The notes under the pieces are model-generated. The model searched no databases, had not been told where the DNA came from, and saw only the letters and a list, made by a program, of their open reading frames with translations. From positions 36,278 to 100,277 of the forward strand of contig NZ_AUIF01000045.1 in the NCBI RefSeq assembly GCF_000423565.1: DNA of 64,000 nt, in the 5' to 3' direction. This document shows, piece by piece, positions 35,101 to 43,179 of this stretch. Each line of letters begins with the position of its first letter. Positions within the stretch are counted from its first letter, which is position 1. Made by a program: the position numbers and the translations under genes. The DNA comes from Runella zeae DSM 19591. GTDB taxonomy: Bacteria; Bacteroidota; Bacteroidia; Cytophagales; Spirosomataceae.

Positions 35101-36150
35101 CTAAGTAAAACTTAGTTTCTTTGCATAATTCTGCAGATGATCAAATGCCAGATTAATATATTTTTCCTTAATAATATCTCGTTTTCTATCATTCCAAGAA
35201 TGAATTTTCTCAAGCAAATCAGTTTGAGTCAAAGTTTTGTCCTGCTTAAGAAGAAAATGAATAGAAGAAAGTATTTCTAAAGATAAAGTTGACTCGAATC
35301 CTTCAATTATACTTAAAACACTTTTAAGCCTTTCTTTCTGAGCAGTTGTTAGTTTTTGTTTTACAAAGTCTTCAACTTCATTAAATTTGCTATATTCTAA
35401 ATTTAAAGGCTCAAAAGGTTTTGCATTCATTTGTTCAAGTCCAGTTAGATACTTACCATTTAGAGCATATAAAACCTTCTCTACAGCTTGTGCATAAGGG
35501 CCAAAAGTATAGGCTACAAATTGTAATTTTAAAGGTTCTCCGCTTTCCTGGAGGAAATAAGCTAATTTATTTGCTGCAAAGACACTAGGATTTTCACCTC
35601 GTTCTTCATATTTAGCCAAAGCATATAATAGCATAGCCCTAGCTGGTGTAAGGTTTATTTCCTTTTTTTGTCCTTCCTTTTGAAGAGCTTCTTTAACGGC
35701 GTCATTAGGCTCATAAACAATAATTTCAATTGAAAGATTTGCTAAATAATTTTCAATTAAAGCTTTCACTTTGCCCCAGTCCAGGCCACCATTTCCACAT
35801 CCTAAAGGAGGTAGCGCAATGCTTTCAAGCTTATATTCTTCAATTATTTTGACTAAATCCTTGAGACCTTCTTCTATATAAGAATATTGAGACTTTTTAT
35901 ACCATTCGGTTTTTGTTGGAAAATTAATAATGATTTTTTTCCCTTCCAAAGTATTCTCTTCAAACACAAACAACTTGCCAATTCCTATCTTCCCATTTTT
36001 ACAAGCATATGAATATGCTTTAAAATTCGCCGGGAATTGCTCCTTAAATTGTAAAGCAATCCCTTTTCCCATTACACCGACTGTGTTTACAGTATTCACT
36101 AAGGCGTGAGTCTTAGCCTGCAACAAATTACCTTTTATGTATTTTATCAT
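35101..36150 (-). CDS. darG: DarG-like macrodomain antitoxin
   Basis: A 349-residue protein. The N-terminal macrodomain (~1-155) shows GNLLQAKTHALVNTVNTVG, MGKGIALQFK and ALPPLGCGNGGLDW, the ADP-ribose pocket of DarG. The C-terminal region (~165-349; KLAYFLQESGEPLKL, YTFGPYAQAVEKVL) matches the DarG C-terminal domain that binds and blocks DarT. The macrodomain removes ADP-ribose from thymidine in DNA. The start overlaps the darT stop by 4 bases (toxin first, antitoxin second), so the pair is translationally coupled. Confidence 0.92.
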   Translation of the reverse strand: MIKYIKGNLLQAKTHALVNTVNTVGVMGKGIALQFKEQFPANFKAYSYACKNGKIGIGKLFVFEENTLEGKKIIINFPTKTEWYKKSQYSYIEEGLKDLVKIIEEYKLESIALPPLGCGNGGLDWGKVKALIENYLANLSIEIIVYEPNDAVKEALQKEGQKKEINLTPARAMLLYALAKYEERGENPSVFAANKLAYFLQESGEPLKLQFVAYTFGPYAQAVEKVLYALNGKYLTGLEQMNAKPFEPLNLEYSKFNEVEDFVKQKLTTAQKERLKSVLSIIEGFESTLSLEILSSIHFLLKQDKTLTQTDLLEKIHSWNDRKRDIIKEKYINLAFDHLQNYAKKLSFT

Positions 36151-36794
36151 CGGTAGTAAAATTTAAAACTGTTATCAATATAAACCCTAATACTCAATCC
36201 ATATTGTCGCACAAGAGCTTCTATATATTGTTTTCTTTCGTTTGTTAATACTATAATCCATTTTATAAGCTCTACAGGAACATAGTATTTAACAAGAAAT
36301 TCGGAGTGTTTTTTTCTCATTCTATCATGGTCCCCATCCGAATTATTGTCTGTCCATTCGTTAGATTGAATTGAATGCCAATCAAGCTTATCAAGGTCAT
36401 CAATGCTATTATAGAATTCAGTTATAGTTCTTGCAGCGTTACCATCTGTGAAGCACCATTGCAACCCAGCCTCAATAAGTTCTTTAAGATTACATGCCAG
36501 ATATATGATTTCCTCTTGTGGTCTTCTAAGAACTCCGTTACCAGTTTTTATTTTATATAGCATCGGAGTCCTTGTGCCAAAATAGAATGGGACATAATCA
36601 TTTACTATTGTATCTGGATAACACTTTACCTGTACTGTGTCTCTATGAGTTATAATCTCAGTACTTCCAATATTTACATAATTAGGGTCGAAATTGGCAG
36701 AATTTCTATAGTAAATACCATTTCGAAGGATATAATCCAAGTTTTGGTAATGAATCATTCTATAAACCCAGACCGTACTAATATCTTTCGGCAT
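36147..36794 (-). CDS. darT: DarT-like DNA thymidine ADP-ribosyltransferase toxin
   Basis: A 215-residue toxin of the DarT (DUF4433) family. The NAD-binding arginine and histidine are in VYRMIHYQNLDYILRNGI; FYFGTRTPMLY and TDGNAAR are family motifs, and the likely catalytic glutamate is in KKHSEFLVKYYVP. DarT attaches ADP-ribose to thymidines in single-stranded DNA, blocking replication. The pair is known as a toxin-antitoxin and phage-defence system. It is bracketed by twin terminators, next to the prophage. Confidence 0.92.
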   Translation of the reverse strand: MPKDISTVWVYRMIHYQNLDYILRNGIYYRNSANFDPNYVNIGSTEIITHRDTVQVKCYPDTIVNDYVPFYFGTRTPMLYKIKTGNGVLRRPQEEIIYLACNLKELIEAGLQWCFTDGNAARTITEFYNSIDDLDKLDWHSIQSNEWTDNNSDGDHDRMRKKHSEFLVKYYVPVELIKWIIVLTNERKQYIEALVRQYGLSIRVYIDNSFKFYYR

Positions 36795-36926
36795 CGCACA
36801 AAAATTTAAAGTGCTTATCTACAAAGCCATAAATCAAGAGTTTTTAATCAAAGTTGTAGATGTAATATAAAGAAATTTATTAAAATGAATATTGTTCCTC
36901 CGCTGAAATTTCTAATTCCACAACAA

Positions 36927-36961
36927 AAAAACCCTCAAAACAGCGTGTTTTGAGGGTTTTT
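36927..36961. terminator. Terminator upstream of darT (copy 2)
   Basis: AAAAACCCTCAAAA (36927-36940) pairs perfectly with TTTTGAGGGTTTTT (36948-36961). The core, including the CAGCGTG loop, is nearly the same as in the hairpin at 35056-35096; together they bracket darTG. Confidence 0.8.
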
Positions 36962-37101
36962 AACTTTTTGTGATCCCGCTGGAATTCCGCCCATACTCCC
37001 TCAAACTCTTGTATATCAAGCAAATACTATATATTTAAACCCTGTTAACTGATACTTTACTGAAACTTTATTTTTTTTGTACACTTAAAACTACCCCACC
37101 T

Positions 37102-37335
37102 ATGATTAAGACAATGGAGCTGATCGTAACCGATTTGTCAAAGAAAGGCACTGGTCTGCATGAGTTAAGTCCAGTAAGGTCTCTCTTTGAAGTTTACACC
37201 AAAGAAGGTACTTTATTAGCTCAACATGATAGCCAGGGCAATTATTCTGTTGAAGATTTAATCGCGTTTGGTAAGCTATGTATGTCAAAGAGTAATTTGC
37301 CAATTGAAAAGATATTTAAGGAATGGAAAGGTTAA
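37102..37335 (+). CDS. Small protein of unknown function
   Basis: A 77-residue protein, soluble, with a beta-strand start (MELIVTDLSKKG) and a helical C terminus. No family recognised. Its stop TAA shares the TTAA palindrome with the stop of the convergent DUF4145 gene. Coding is plausible but not certain. Confidence 0.5.
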   Translation: MIKTMELIVTDLSKKGTGLHELSPVRSLFEVYTKEGTLLAQHDSQGNYSVEDLIAFGKLCMSKSNLPIEKIFKEWKG

Positions 37336-37988
37336 CTATCTCGTTTTTCAATACCACTCCTAATATTTTCAGGGATATATTTTTCATAATATTCTTTAAC
37401 TTTTTTAGGTTGACTAATAAGCATTTCACAAATGATATTTACAAACCCAAATAAAGCATAGGCGATTTCAGCATTATCATTCAAATCTATTTTCCCTGGA
37501 TGAACTGCGTTATTACCTATAACACGAACACTATCAAGAGCTTGTTGCATTGTTGGTGGTAAGCCTTTCTTGACCAAACTTTTTATATCATCATTTATGT
37601 TTGCTCCTTTTTCACCTAAATGAATACATAGTTTTTGAACCGCAAGACGTAAGAGTGCAGCTGCTCCACGAGGGGAAATACTTACAATGTCCTTTGCTTC
37701 ATTATAATCGTTCTTTATATCATCCGGCAAGTCTGGATTTGGCATTTCAACCAACCCAGATAATGGGTAAACCATTTTACCTCCTAACCAAATTGAAATC
37801 TCCTCACAATGGCTACATTTTGCAGATTGGTAATTTGTTAAATCGTAGTTACCTCCTACAAGGTCTCCATTCGGTTTCACATACTGATAATAAGTCCTTA
37901 TCTCTTTTGACCAAGTTTGCTCAGATAAAACGCCGCAATTAGGACAATGAAATGATTTTTTTTTAAATACCGGTGCAATATGTTTCAT
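37332..37988 (-). CDS. DUF4145-domain protein
   Basis: A 218-residue protein. The N terminus has two CxxC pairs (CPNCG and CSHCE, ~15-60) forming a probable zinc ribbon. The C-terminal ~120 residues form the helical DUF4145 domain: SPRGAAALLRLAVQKLCIHLGE, and VRVIGNNAVHPGKIDL. DUF4145 proteins are often found near defence or restriction genes; the function is unknown. Its position near darTG and the prophage fits that habit. Confidence 0.8.
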   Translation of the reverse strand: MKHIAPVFKKKSFHCPNCGVLSEQTWSKEIRTYYQYVKPNGDLVGGNYDLTNYQSAKCSHCEEISIWLGGKMVYPLSGLVEMPNPDLPDDIKNDYNEAKDIVSISPRGAAALLRLAVQKLCIHLGEKGANINDDIKSLVKKGLPPTMQQALDSVRVIGNNAVHPGKIDLNDNAEIAYALFGFVNIICEMLISQPKKVKEYYEKYIPENIRSGIEKRDS

Positions 37989-37998
37989 TTATATTATT

Positions 37999-38229
37999 TT
38001 GTTCACTGAAATACTAACCACTAAAGAGGCGATGACGGCAAAGGATATTAAGAATAAGCTCGTAGACATAAGAACTGAATACAACAATCAAAACAAACAT
38101 CTTCAAACTATTCCTGTATCTTCTGAAGAATATACACATCAATTTCACAAACTTCAGGAGATTAAACAAAGACTTATAGTAGCTGAAAAAGCTTACCAAG
38201 ATAGTCTATCCAATTCCCCTAACTCCTAA
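37999..38229 (+). CDS. Small coiled-coil protein of unknown function
   Basis: A 76-residue predicted helical protein with heptad-like spacing (YNNQNKHLQTI, LQEIKQRLIVAEKAY). A shorter start at 38032 (MTAKDIKN) is equally plausible. The 3' end overlaps the convergent gene by 24 bases. No family recognised. Confidence 0.45.
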   Translation: MFTEILTTKEAMTAKDIKNKLVDIRTEYNNQNKHLQTIPVSSEEYTHQFHKLQEIKQRLIVAEKAYQDSLSNSPNS

Positions 38230-39090
38230 AATTTCCCCTGTTTCATCAAAGTGGTAAACAAAATTACCTACCTGAAGCTTTATGGTTTTATCTCCAGTAT
38301 CAATTGATATGAACCGCCCATGATTAACTGTTACAAACTCATCTAAAGTTGCTTTTTCACCTTGATGAGCTATCAGTAAATTGAAATAATTGATATTGCC
38401 AAAAGGAGTCTTATGTAAATGTATAAAGGGACTTCCAATAGGATTTTTCATACTTGCCCATGCATCTGCTTGCTTGTTTATTTCATATTGGACTTTTTGT
38501 ATCTGTGATTTTCCCCAATAGTGTAAAGCTTCTTTTTGGTAATTTTCAAGCATTTTTGGGTTCAATTTTTTCCAATCTTTTGCCCACTGATTCAATCCAT
38601 CAGCTGGTTGAAAGTCATACAAGATACCTTCACTGAAGTATAAATAAAGACCCAGTTTATCGGAGTACAAAATACCGTTGGGGCTATTATCATTTAGATT
38701 TAAAGCTCTTTGCAAAAAATTAATATCAAAGGATTCATTCTCAATAGCCTCTTGTAAAACATCGTGAGCAGTTGATAGCAGCATATCATAATCTAAATCA
38801 TAACCCTTAATATGCTTCTTTACAAGGCTTTCTGAAACTTCTACTACATCCTTAGACGTTTGTATAAACTTTACATTTTTTGTAAAAATTTCAAAAGCAA
38901 CACTGTAAATACCATTGTCTCCTTCTGTAAAATATCCATGTAATATATCAGGGTTCAATCCTAAATATTTAGCAACGCCATTAAATGACTCATTATCAAT
39001 ATTATCTCCTACTACCTCTTTAAATTTTGAGCCGTCTGGAATAAATATACCACTGGAGGTTCCCTTTGATTTGTTGAAGAAATTAAACAT
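38206..39090 (-). CDS. Protein of unknown function
   Basis: A 294-residue soluble protein with many Asp, Asn and Lys residues. A late segment (GRFISIDTGDKTIKLQVGNFVYHFDE) looks like a beta-sandwich, the middle (~150-215) is helical. There is no signal peptide and no recognised family. It stands alone between the DUF4145 gene and the prophage repressor. Confidence 0.6.
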   Translation of the reverse strand: MFNFFNKSKGTSSGIFIPDGSKFKEVVGDNIDNESFNGVAKYLGLNPDILHGYFTEGDNGIYSVAFEIFTKNVKFIQTSKDVVEVSESLVKKHIKGYDLDYDMLLSTAHDVLQEAIENESFDINFLQRALNLNDNSPNGILYSDKLGLYLYFSEGILYDFQPADGLNQWAKDWKKLNPKMLENYQKEALHYWGKSQIQKVQYEINKQADAWASMKNPIGSPFIHLHKTPFGNINYFNLLIAHQGEKATLDEFVTVNHGRFISIDTGDKTIKLQVGNFVYHFDETGEILGVRGIG

Positions 39091-39299
39091 TACACGGATT
39101 ATGAGTTAATCTAAAAATTTCAAAGTAGTTGAGGGTATTTCCTATCAGGAATTACAATATTTCCTATCTACATATTCTTTATAGTATATTTTTTTCATAA
39201 CGTTTAAGAAAACTTACCGTTTGATAAATTTATAGGATTATACAATTATTATTTATGACTTTATAGAGTTGACGCCAATTTGTGCTCTGTTGATACCAC

Positions 39300-39677
39300 T
39301 CACACATTTTTTGCTTTCTCTAGGTTTTGTTCCAGCTCTTCTATCTTGGCCTCTTTCTTCTGAATCTCCTCAGTGTTTTTCCTATCAAGCCTCCGGTACA
39401 AATCCAAAAGCTCATCTTTGGGAATGGTGACTACGTCAATGCTTTGTTTTGCGGGAGCATCGTTCTCTGGCTGCCCATTCCATGTACCTACTCCCTTTAT
39501 CAACCAATCCAGTGTACACCCATATACTTCAGATATTTTTTCTGCTAGATCAAGTGACATCTTTGATCTACCACTCTCTATATTAGAAATTCCCGAAAGT
39601 ACAATCCCCAAGGGTTCTGCAAATTCCTGTAAAGTTTTTGTACCCCTTAACCATCTAAGTCTTTGACCTACAGACAT
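39300..39677 (-). CDS. XRE-family repressor, likely prophage
   Basis: A 125-residue protein with a Cro/CI helix-turn-helix at ~5-65 (LQEFAEPLGIVLSGISNIESGRSKMSLDLAEKI split over the fold) and a C-terminal coiled coil (~85-122; LYRRLDRKNTEEIQKKEAK) for dimerisation. No S24 domain is present. It is divergent from the run of prophage early genes, with operator-like dyads between, as expected for a lysogenic repressor. Confidence 0.82.
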   Translation of the reverse strand: MSVGQRLRWLRGTKTLQEFAEPLGIVLSGISNIESGRSKMSLDLAEKISEVYGCTLDWLIKGVGTWNGQPENDAPAKQSIDVVTIPKDELLDLYRRLDRKNTEEIQKKEAKIEELEQNLEKAKNV

Positions 39678-39711
39678 TTATATTTACGCGTTTTTATAAA
39701 TAGAAAAAATA

Positions 39712-39758
39712 TTTCACATTTGGTGTGAAAAAACTTGCTTTTATTCACCACATATGAA
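39712..39758. promoter_or_regulatory. Two operator-like dyads between repressor and early genes
   Basis: TTTCACA-N5-TGTGAAA is a perfect dyad at 39712-39730; a related imperfect site TTCACCACATATGAA lies at 39744-39758. They lie in the 124-base gap between the repressor and the first early gene. Binding by the XRE protein is inference. Confidence 0.55.
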
Positions 39759-39831
39759 ATATTTGCACTGTATATGTAATTAACAAACTCATTAATCAAG
39801 TTTGATAAGCAAATATAAAACCTACAGCGAT

Positions 39832-40149
39832 ATGAACCAAGAAGAATTGAGCGAACGGCAGGGAGCTATTGAGCGCCCACCTAGGGCAGGAAGAGAAGCC
39901 CGGACTTACCGTCGTCAGCGTATTCACAGCCTCATCAGAACAGTGGTAGGCAATACTGGATGGCGCAAAGCTTTTTTACAGGCTTATCCTGATTTTGATA
40001 CTGCTCAGGGTGCCTACCTTTTAAGTCGTGCTACCAATGGCTCCACCGATGACCCCGACTTGCTCGCGGCACTGGAGGAGTGGATTCCCCGAATCCAAGA
40101 CGAAAAACCAGAATGGTTTGTAAAACAAGTTTCTGTCGAAATGCCATGA
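39832..40149 (+). CDS. Prophage early protein, unknown function
   Basis: A 105-residue protein from ATG at 39832 (the ATG at 39802 would add 10 residues). It is rich in charged residues (ERQGAIERPPRAGREARTYR) with a helical C terminus. No family recognised. It is the first gene of the rightward early run; its stop overlaps the next start (ATGA). Confidence 0.65.
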   Translation: MNQEELSERQGAIERPPRAGREARTYRRQRIHSLIRTVVGNTGWRKAFLQAYPDFDTAQGAYLLSRATNGSTDDPDLLAALEEWIPRIQDEKPEWFVKQVSVEMP

Positions 40150-40454
40150 CTCAGATTAGCGCTCAACTCACCATACCCGCCGAGCAGGTGGATCTTATGC
40201 AGCAGGTCATCACGGCTGTAGAGCAAATGAGGGCAACTCTCAATCACCAGGAGATACTTACCGAAGAAGAAGCCGCCAAGCTCCTCAAGGTGAGTGTCCC
40301 TACCCTACGCAATTGGCGCAAGGCCAATTGGCTCCCCTATTTCTGCGAAGGCAAACTTATCAAGTTTGAAAAGGAGGCTTTGCTATACGCCTACAAAAAA
40401 CGCTTCGGGAGCGAAACGCACTTTGGACTACTCAAACACCTTAAAAATACCTAA
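40146..40454 (+). CDS. Excisionase-like helix-turn-helix protein
   Basis: A 102-residue protein. Residues ~38-85 form an excisionase/MerR-type helix-turn-helix (LTEEEAAKLLKVSVPTLRNW, then LIKFEKEAL). Such proteins bind DNA to direct excision or regulate early genes. The start at 40146 overlaps the previous stop as ATGA. Confidence 0.8.
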   Translation: MTQISAQLTIPAEQVDLMQQVITAVEQMRATLNHQEILTEEEAAKLLKVSVPTLRNWRKANWLPYFCEGKLIKFEKEALLYAYKKRFGSETHFGLLKHLKNT

Positions 40455-40457
40455 CAA

Positions 40458-40718
40458 ATGGCAAGCACTGAAATACTTGGTACACATGTACTCGACGAGC
40501 AGGATGATTTACATCTAGAGTTTTCGGTTTCGAGCAACATACATATTACTTCCTATAAGATAGAAGGAAGTAAAAATGCGCTTGTAAAGGCGCTCTTTGC
40601 TTTGAGCATTAAGCATGAGTTTTTTGCTACGGCACTTACTGAAACTATGGATTTGCTCAGTGACGGAGATTTTGTAGCTGAAATGAAAGCTGAAGCAAGC
40701 CATGAGGGAGGCCATTGA
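40458..40718 (+). CDS. Prophage early protein, unknown function
   Basis: An 86-residue acidic protein (HVLDEQDDLHLEFSVSSN). No family recognised. Its end overlaps the small membrane gene at 40702 by 17 bases in another frame. Confidence 0.6.
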   Translation: MASTEILGTHVLDEQDDLHLEFSVSSNIHITSYKIEGSKNALVKALFALSIKHEFFATALTETMDLLSDGDFVAEMKAEASHEGGH

Positions 40719-40818
40719 GATACTGACCCTGGTCCTCACAGGAGGGCTTACCATCATGGCCTTTTGGCTCATGCGCGAATCACACAGGAAGTACGACAAT
40801 TACAACAAGAAGCCATGA
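40702..40818 (+). CDS. 38-residue membrane peptide, prophage early region
   Basis: ATG at 40702, stop TGA at 40816-40818. The product has one membrane span (ILTLVLTGGLTIMAFWLM) and a basic tail (RESHRKYDNYNKKP). It overlaps the preceding gene by 17 bases and the next start by 4 (ATGA), which makes real translation likely. Its role is unknown; small membrane peptides of phages often affect lysis or superinfection. Confidence 0.6.
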   Translation: MREAIEILTLVLTGGLTIMAFWLMRESHRKYDNYNKKP

Positions 40819-41063
40819 AAAAATGGGTACAATCCATATTCAACCCCAAGGTCTTGGTCTATACCGAGGCTGTGGAAATCGAATACGCTGACGGCCTTCC
40901 CCACAAGGAGCCTCCAGAGCTGATTGGGTATGTGTTGCAGTCATTTTTTGCATTTGAAGCCTATATTTTTCACGACAAAAGAATCTTACAACAGCTACCC
41001 ATTGGTTCGTTTAAGACGCTTTTGGAAGCCAAAGACGCCGTAGAAAAATGGCCAAAGAGTTGA
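40815..41063 (+). CDS. Prophage early protein, unknown function
   Basis: An 82-residue protein starting MKKWVQSIF at 40815; the ATGA overlap with the previous gene favours this start over 40764. It has a beta-rich middle (VEIEYADGLPHKEPPELIG). No family recognised. Confidence 0.6.
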   Translation: MKKWVQSIFNPKVLVYTEAVEIEYADGLPHKEPPELIGYVLQSFFAFEAYIFHDKRILQQLPIGSFKTLLEAKDAVEKWPKS

Positions 41064-41284
41064 GTTTTTCATAAAAGGGTAAAATGAACGGGTGAGGACT
41101 GCCTATTCAGTCCTGGGCAAATGCCCTTAGGGTTATGACGTACATAGTATATCGTTACTAATATTGCCTAGGTAAATTGGTCATAAAAGTGTGTTGAAAG
41201 ATATAAATCATTTCGATACATTTGCATTTTAATCCCCACCGAGTGTGGGTAGGGGTTTTTATGCATTTTTTTGGCCGATTTTGC
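41064..41284. other. Structured spacer with two hairpins and a terminator
   Basis: GGACT (41096-41100) pairs with AGTCC (41109-41113), and GGGC (41115-41118) with GCCC (41123-41126), giving two adjacent small hairpins. At 41234-41255, CCCCACC pairs with GGGTAGGGG (one bulge) and is followed by TTTTT, a likely terminator of the first early unit. Confidence 0.5.
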
Positions 41285-41397
41285 AGTACTTTAGTACTGT
41301 TAAGTACTAATGGTACTGTCAGTACTGAAATCAGTACTTTAGAACTTTCGTACTTCTGTACGTCTCTAAAAGATTTAATAGTACTTTATTCAGTACT
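41285..41397. repeat. Cluster of AGTACT palindromes
   Basis: In 113 bases the palindrome AGTACT occurs seven times (starts 41285, 41293, 41303, 41321, 41333, 41380, 41392), with GGTACT at 41312 and CGTACT at 41349 as near copies. Spacing of the first group is 8 to 12 bases, close to one helical turn. It lies directly upstream of the gene at 41440. This looks like a binding array or replication iterons. Confidence 0.7.
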
Positions 41398-41439
41398 GCA
41401 AAAAATCAAAAATCATTGATTATCAATCACTTACAAAAA

Positions 41440-42111
41440 ATGCAAAATTTTTCAAAGCTACCTCCCGACCGAGACAATGCCACTTATCATCACATAGCCT
41501 ACTATCTGAATGGAAGGCAAGAACATGGGTGGTCGAAAAAAGTAAACATGAACGAGACGGGCGACAAGCGAAGGCTGCTCTGTAGTTCGCTATCGAGGCT
41601 ACTCCCCCTGTATTTTCAGAAAGAAGTATGGCAAGTGGAGGTATATCGGCGCGTAAAACCACAAACCGGCAGCAGGGCATTTTACAATGAGGAAATGGTA
41701 GGGAGATTTTGGGGGGCCGACTGGGAGCTCTACGGAGCTTATCAAAAAGACACAATCATCAATCATTTCCTGAAGGAATTTTATGCGTCGGGCAATGGCC
41801 CCGCCGCGCTCCAGGCAATCAAGAAGGGAGTAGGAGCCGTCCACGATTTTTCGTTTGATCCCCAAGGCAAGACCCTCGAAGATCTCAAAGAAAAATGCCG
41901 GAGTTTATTGGAGTTTTATCCAAGAGGGCAAGTAGAGAAGTTTTTCTTTGAGGTCAAAAAACGCTACTTCCCACAGCCAGTTTTCAGTACTGCCATCGAC
42001 CCTCCTAGTCCACCACCCCCCGCCCCTGCTCCCAAGCGCAAGCGTATTGACCCCAAACCAGTGGCTGACTTAATCCCCAAACACCTGAAACCAGATGGAA
42101 CAAACATTTGA
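41440..42111 (+). CDS. Prophage protein, unknown function
   Basis: A 223-residue protein from ATG 41440 (MQNFSKLPP). It contains a helical middle and a proline-rich C terminus (PPSPPPPAPAPKRKR) ending in KHLKPDGTNI. The tail may be flexible and bind DNA or a partner. No family recognised. It is the first gene after the AGTACT array. Confidence 0.6.
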   Translation: MQNFSKLPPDRDNATYHHIAYYLNGRQEHGWSKKVNMNETGDKRRLLCSSLSRLLPLYFQKEVWQVEVYRRVKPQTGSRAFYNEEMVGRFWGADWELYGAYQKDTIINHFLKEFYASGNGPAALQAIKKGVGAVHDFSFDPQGKTLEDLKEKCRSLLEFYPRGQVEKFFFEVKKRYFPQPVFSTAIDPPSPPPPAPAPKRKRIDPKPVADLIPKHLKPDGTNI

Positions 42112-42487
42112 ATTTGAGACTACCATCAGCTACGATGCCAAGGCCACGTACCTAGATGCTGAAAAAAAACAAAGGGGAATCCGCTTTGCGGTGCCCGTCC
42201 ATAGCATTCTGTTGCCCTACATTACCGATTCTGAGCGCAAATCACTACCGTGTCGGTACCGAGTACGGGCGGGGCTTCGGTGGAGCACCATGCGTCAGGG
42301 AGCGACCGTCAAGCTCCGTGGCCACCTCATCAACGGCAGCCGTGGCGGGCAGTACTTCCACTGCAAATACGTAGAAATACTCCAAGGCGTAGAGCCTGCC
42401 CCCAAACTAGGCAAACGCCTCCTGAAGAAGATGGCGAAGCAAATCCAAGCAGAGTTTAATTTTTCTCAAACTATAAACAACGATTGA
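42095..42487 (+). CDS. Prophage protein, unknown function
   Basis: A 130-residue basic protein with beta strands (IRFAVPVHSILLPYI, GATVKLRGHLINGS). The region ATVKLRGHLINGSRGGQYFH suggests an OB-like fold, so it may bind nucleic acid. No family is recognised. It overlaps the previous gene by 17 bases. Confidence 0.6.
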   Translation: MEQTFEFETTISYDAKATYLDAEKKQRGIRFAVPVHSILLPYITDSERKSLPCRYRVRAGLRWSTMRQGATVKLRGHLINGSRGGQYFHCKYVEILQGVEPAPKLGKRLLKKMAKQIQAEFNFSQTINND

Positions 42488-42489
42488 CG

Positions 42490-42864
42490 ATGCAAGAAGA
42501 ACAAAAAAGTACCTACTGGGCTATTCTAGAGCTATTTGGCCACACAACCATTGCCGGGCAAGTAACCGAGATCAATTACGGTGCCGTTACGTTTTTGTCG
42601 GTCAATGTCCCCGAAACCCGCCAACAACCCACCTACACGAAGCTGATCAATCCGACGGCAGTCTATGCCATCAACCCCGTAGACGAAACCACCGCCAAAC
42701 GCCGAGCCGAGAATCTCAACAAAGCGCCTATCACGGCGTGGGAAATGGACAAGATGATAGAGAAGCACACCCAAGCCAATAGAGTGGCTCTGGAGGCAAA
42801 TACGGCGGCTTCAATGCTCATTGACGAAGCTTTAGAAGAAGAGGACGAAGATCGAAATTTCTAA
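42490..42864 (+). CDS. Prophage protein, unknown function
   Basis: A 124-residue acidic protein starting MQEEQKSTYWAILELFGHTT. Its C terminus ends in an acidic tail (IDEALEEEDEDRNF). Proteins with this start are common in Bacteroidota mobile DNA but have no known function. The frame can be extended two codons to a TTG overlapping the previous stop; ATG at 42490 is preferred. Confidence 0.65.
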   Translation: MQEEQKSTYWAILELFGHTTIAGQVTEINYGAVTFLSVNVPETRQQPTYTKLINPTAVYAINPVDETTAKRRAENLNKAPITAWEMDKMIEKHTQANRVALEANTAASMLIDEALEEEDEDRNF

Positions 42865-42867
42865 ACT

Positions 42868-43179
42868 ATGAAACTGCTTGTTGAGATTACACCCATGCAG
42901 TGGGGCGCGATGTACTTGTTTTGCCAAGGCTATGAGTTGGCTACTGTCAACTCCCATATCAATCAACTTGTATTGGCTGAGTGGGTCAATGGCATCCGGC
43001 CAAACACTCTTTGGAAATGGCAAAAACGCAATGGCTCCAAAACCTACAAAGAATACTTGCCTTATACTGTGACGGTTGCCTTTTGGCAAGAAGCCCAAGC
43101 CAATCAGATAACAGCTGCTACCCAATCGGCATTGGGTGTAATCGATCAAGCTCTAAAAAACGAGGGATTTAAACCATGA
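42868..43179 (+). CDS. Prophage protein, unknown function
   Basis: A 103-residue protein, helical and tryptophan-rich (MQWGAMYLFCQGYELATV, IRPNTLWKWQKRNGS). It could be a DNA-binding protein but no family is recognised. Its stop overlaps the next start (ATGA). Confidence 0.55.
   Translation: MKLLVEITPMQWGAMYLFCQGYELATVNSHINQLVLAEWVNGIRPNTLWKWQKRNGSKTYKEYLPYTVTVAFWQEAQANQITAATQSALGVIDQALKNEGFKP

Noticed and set aside
41285..41397. CRISPR array as explanation for the AGTACT repeats
   Set aside because: The repeats are 6 bases long with spacers of 2-6 bases, far too short for CRISPR; no cas gene is near.
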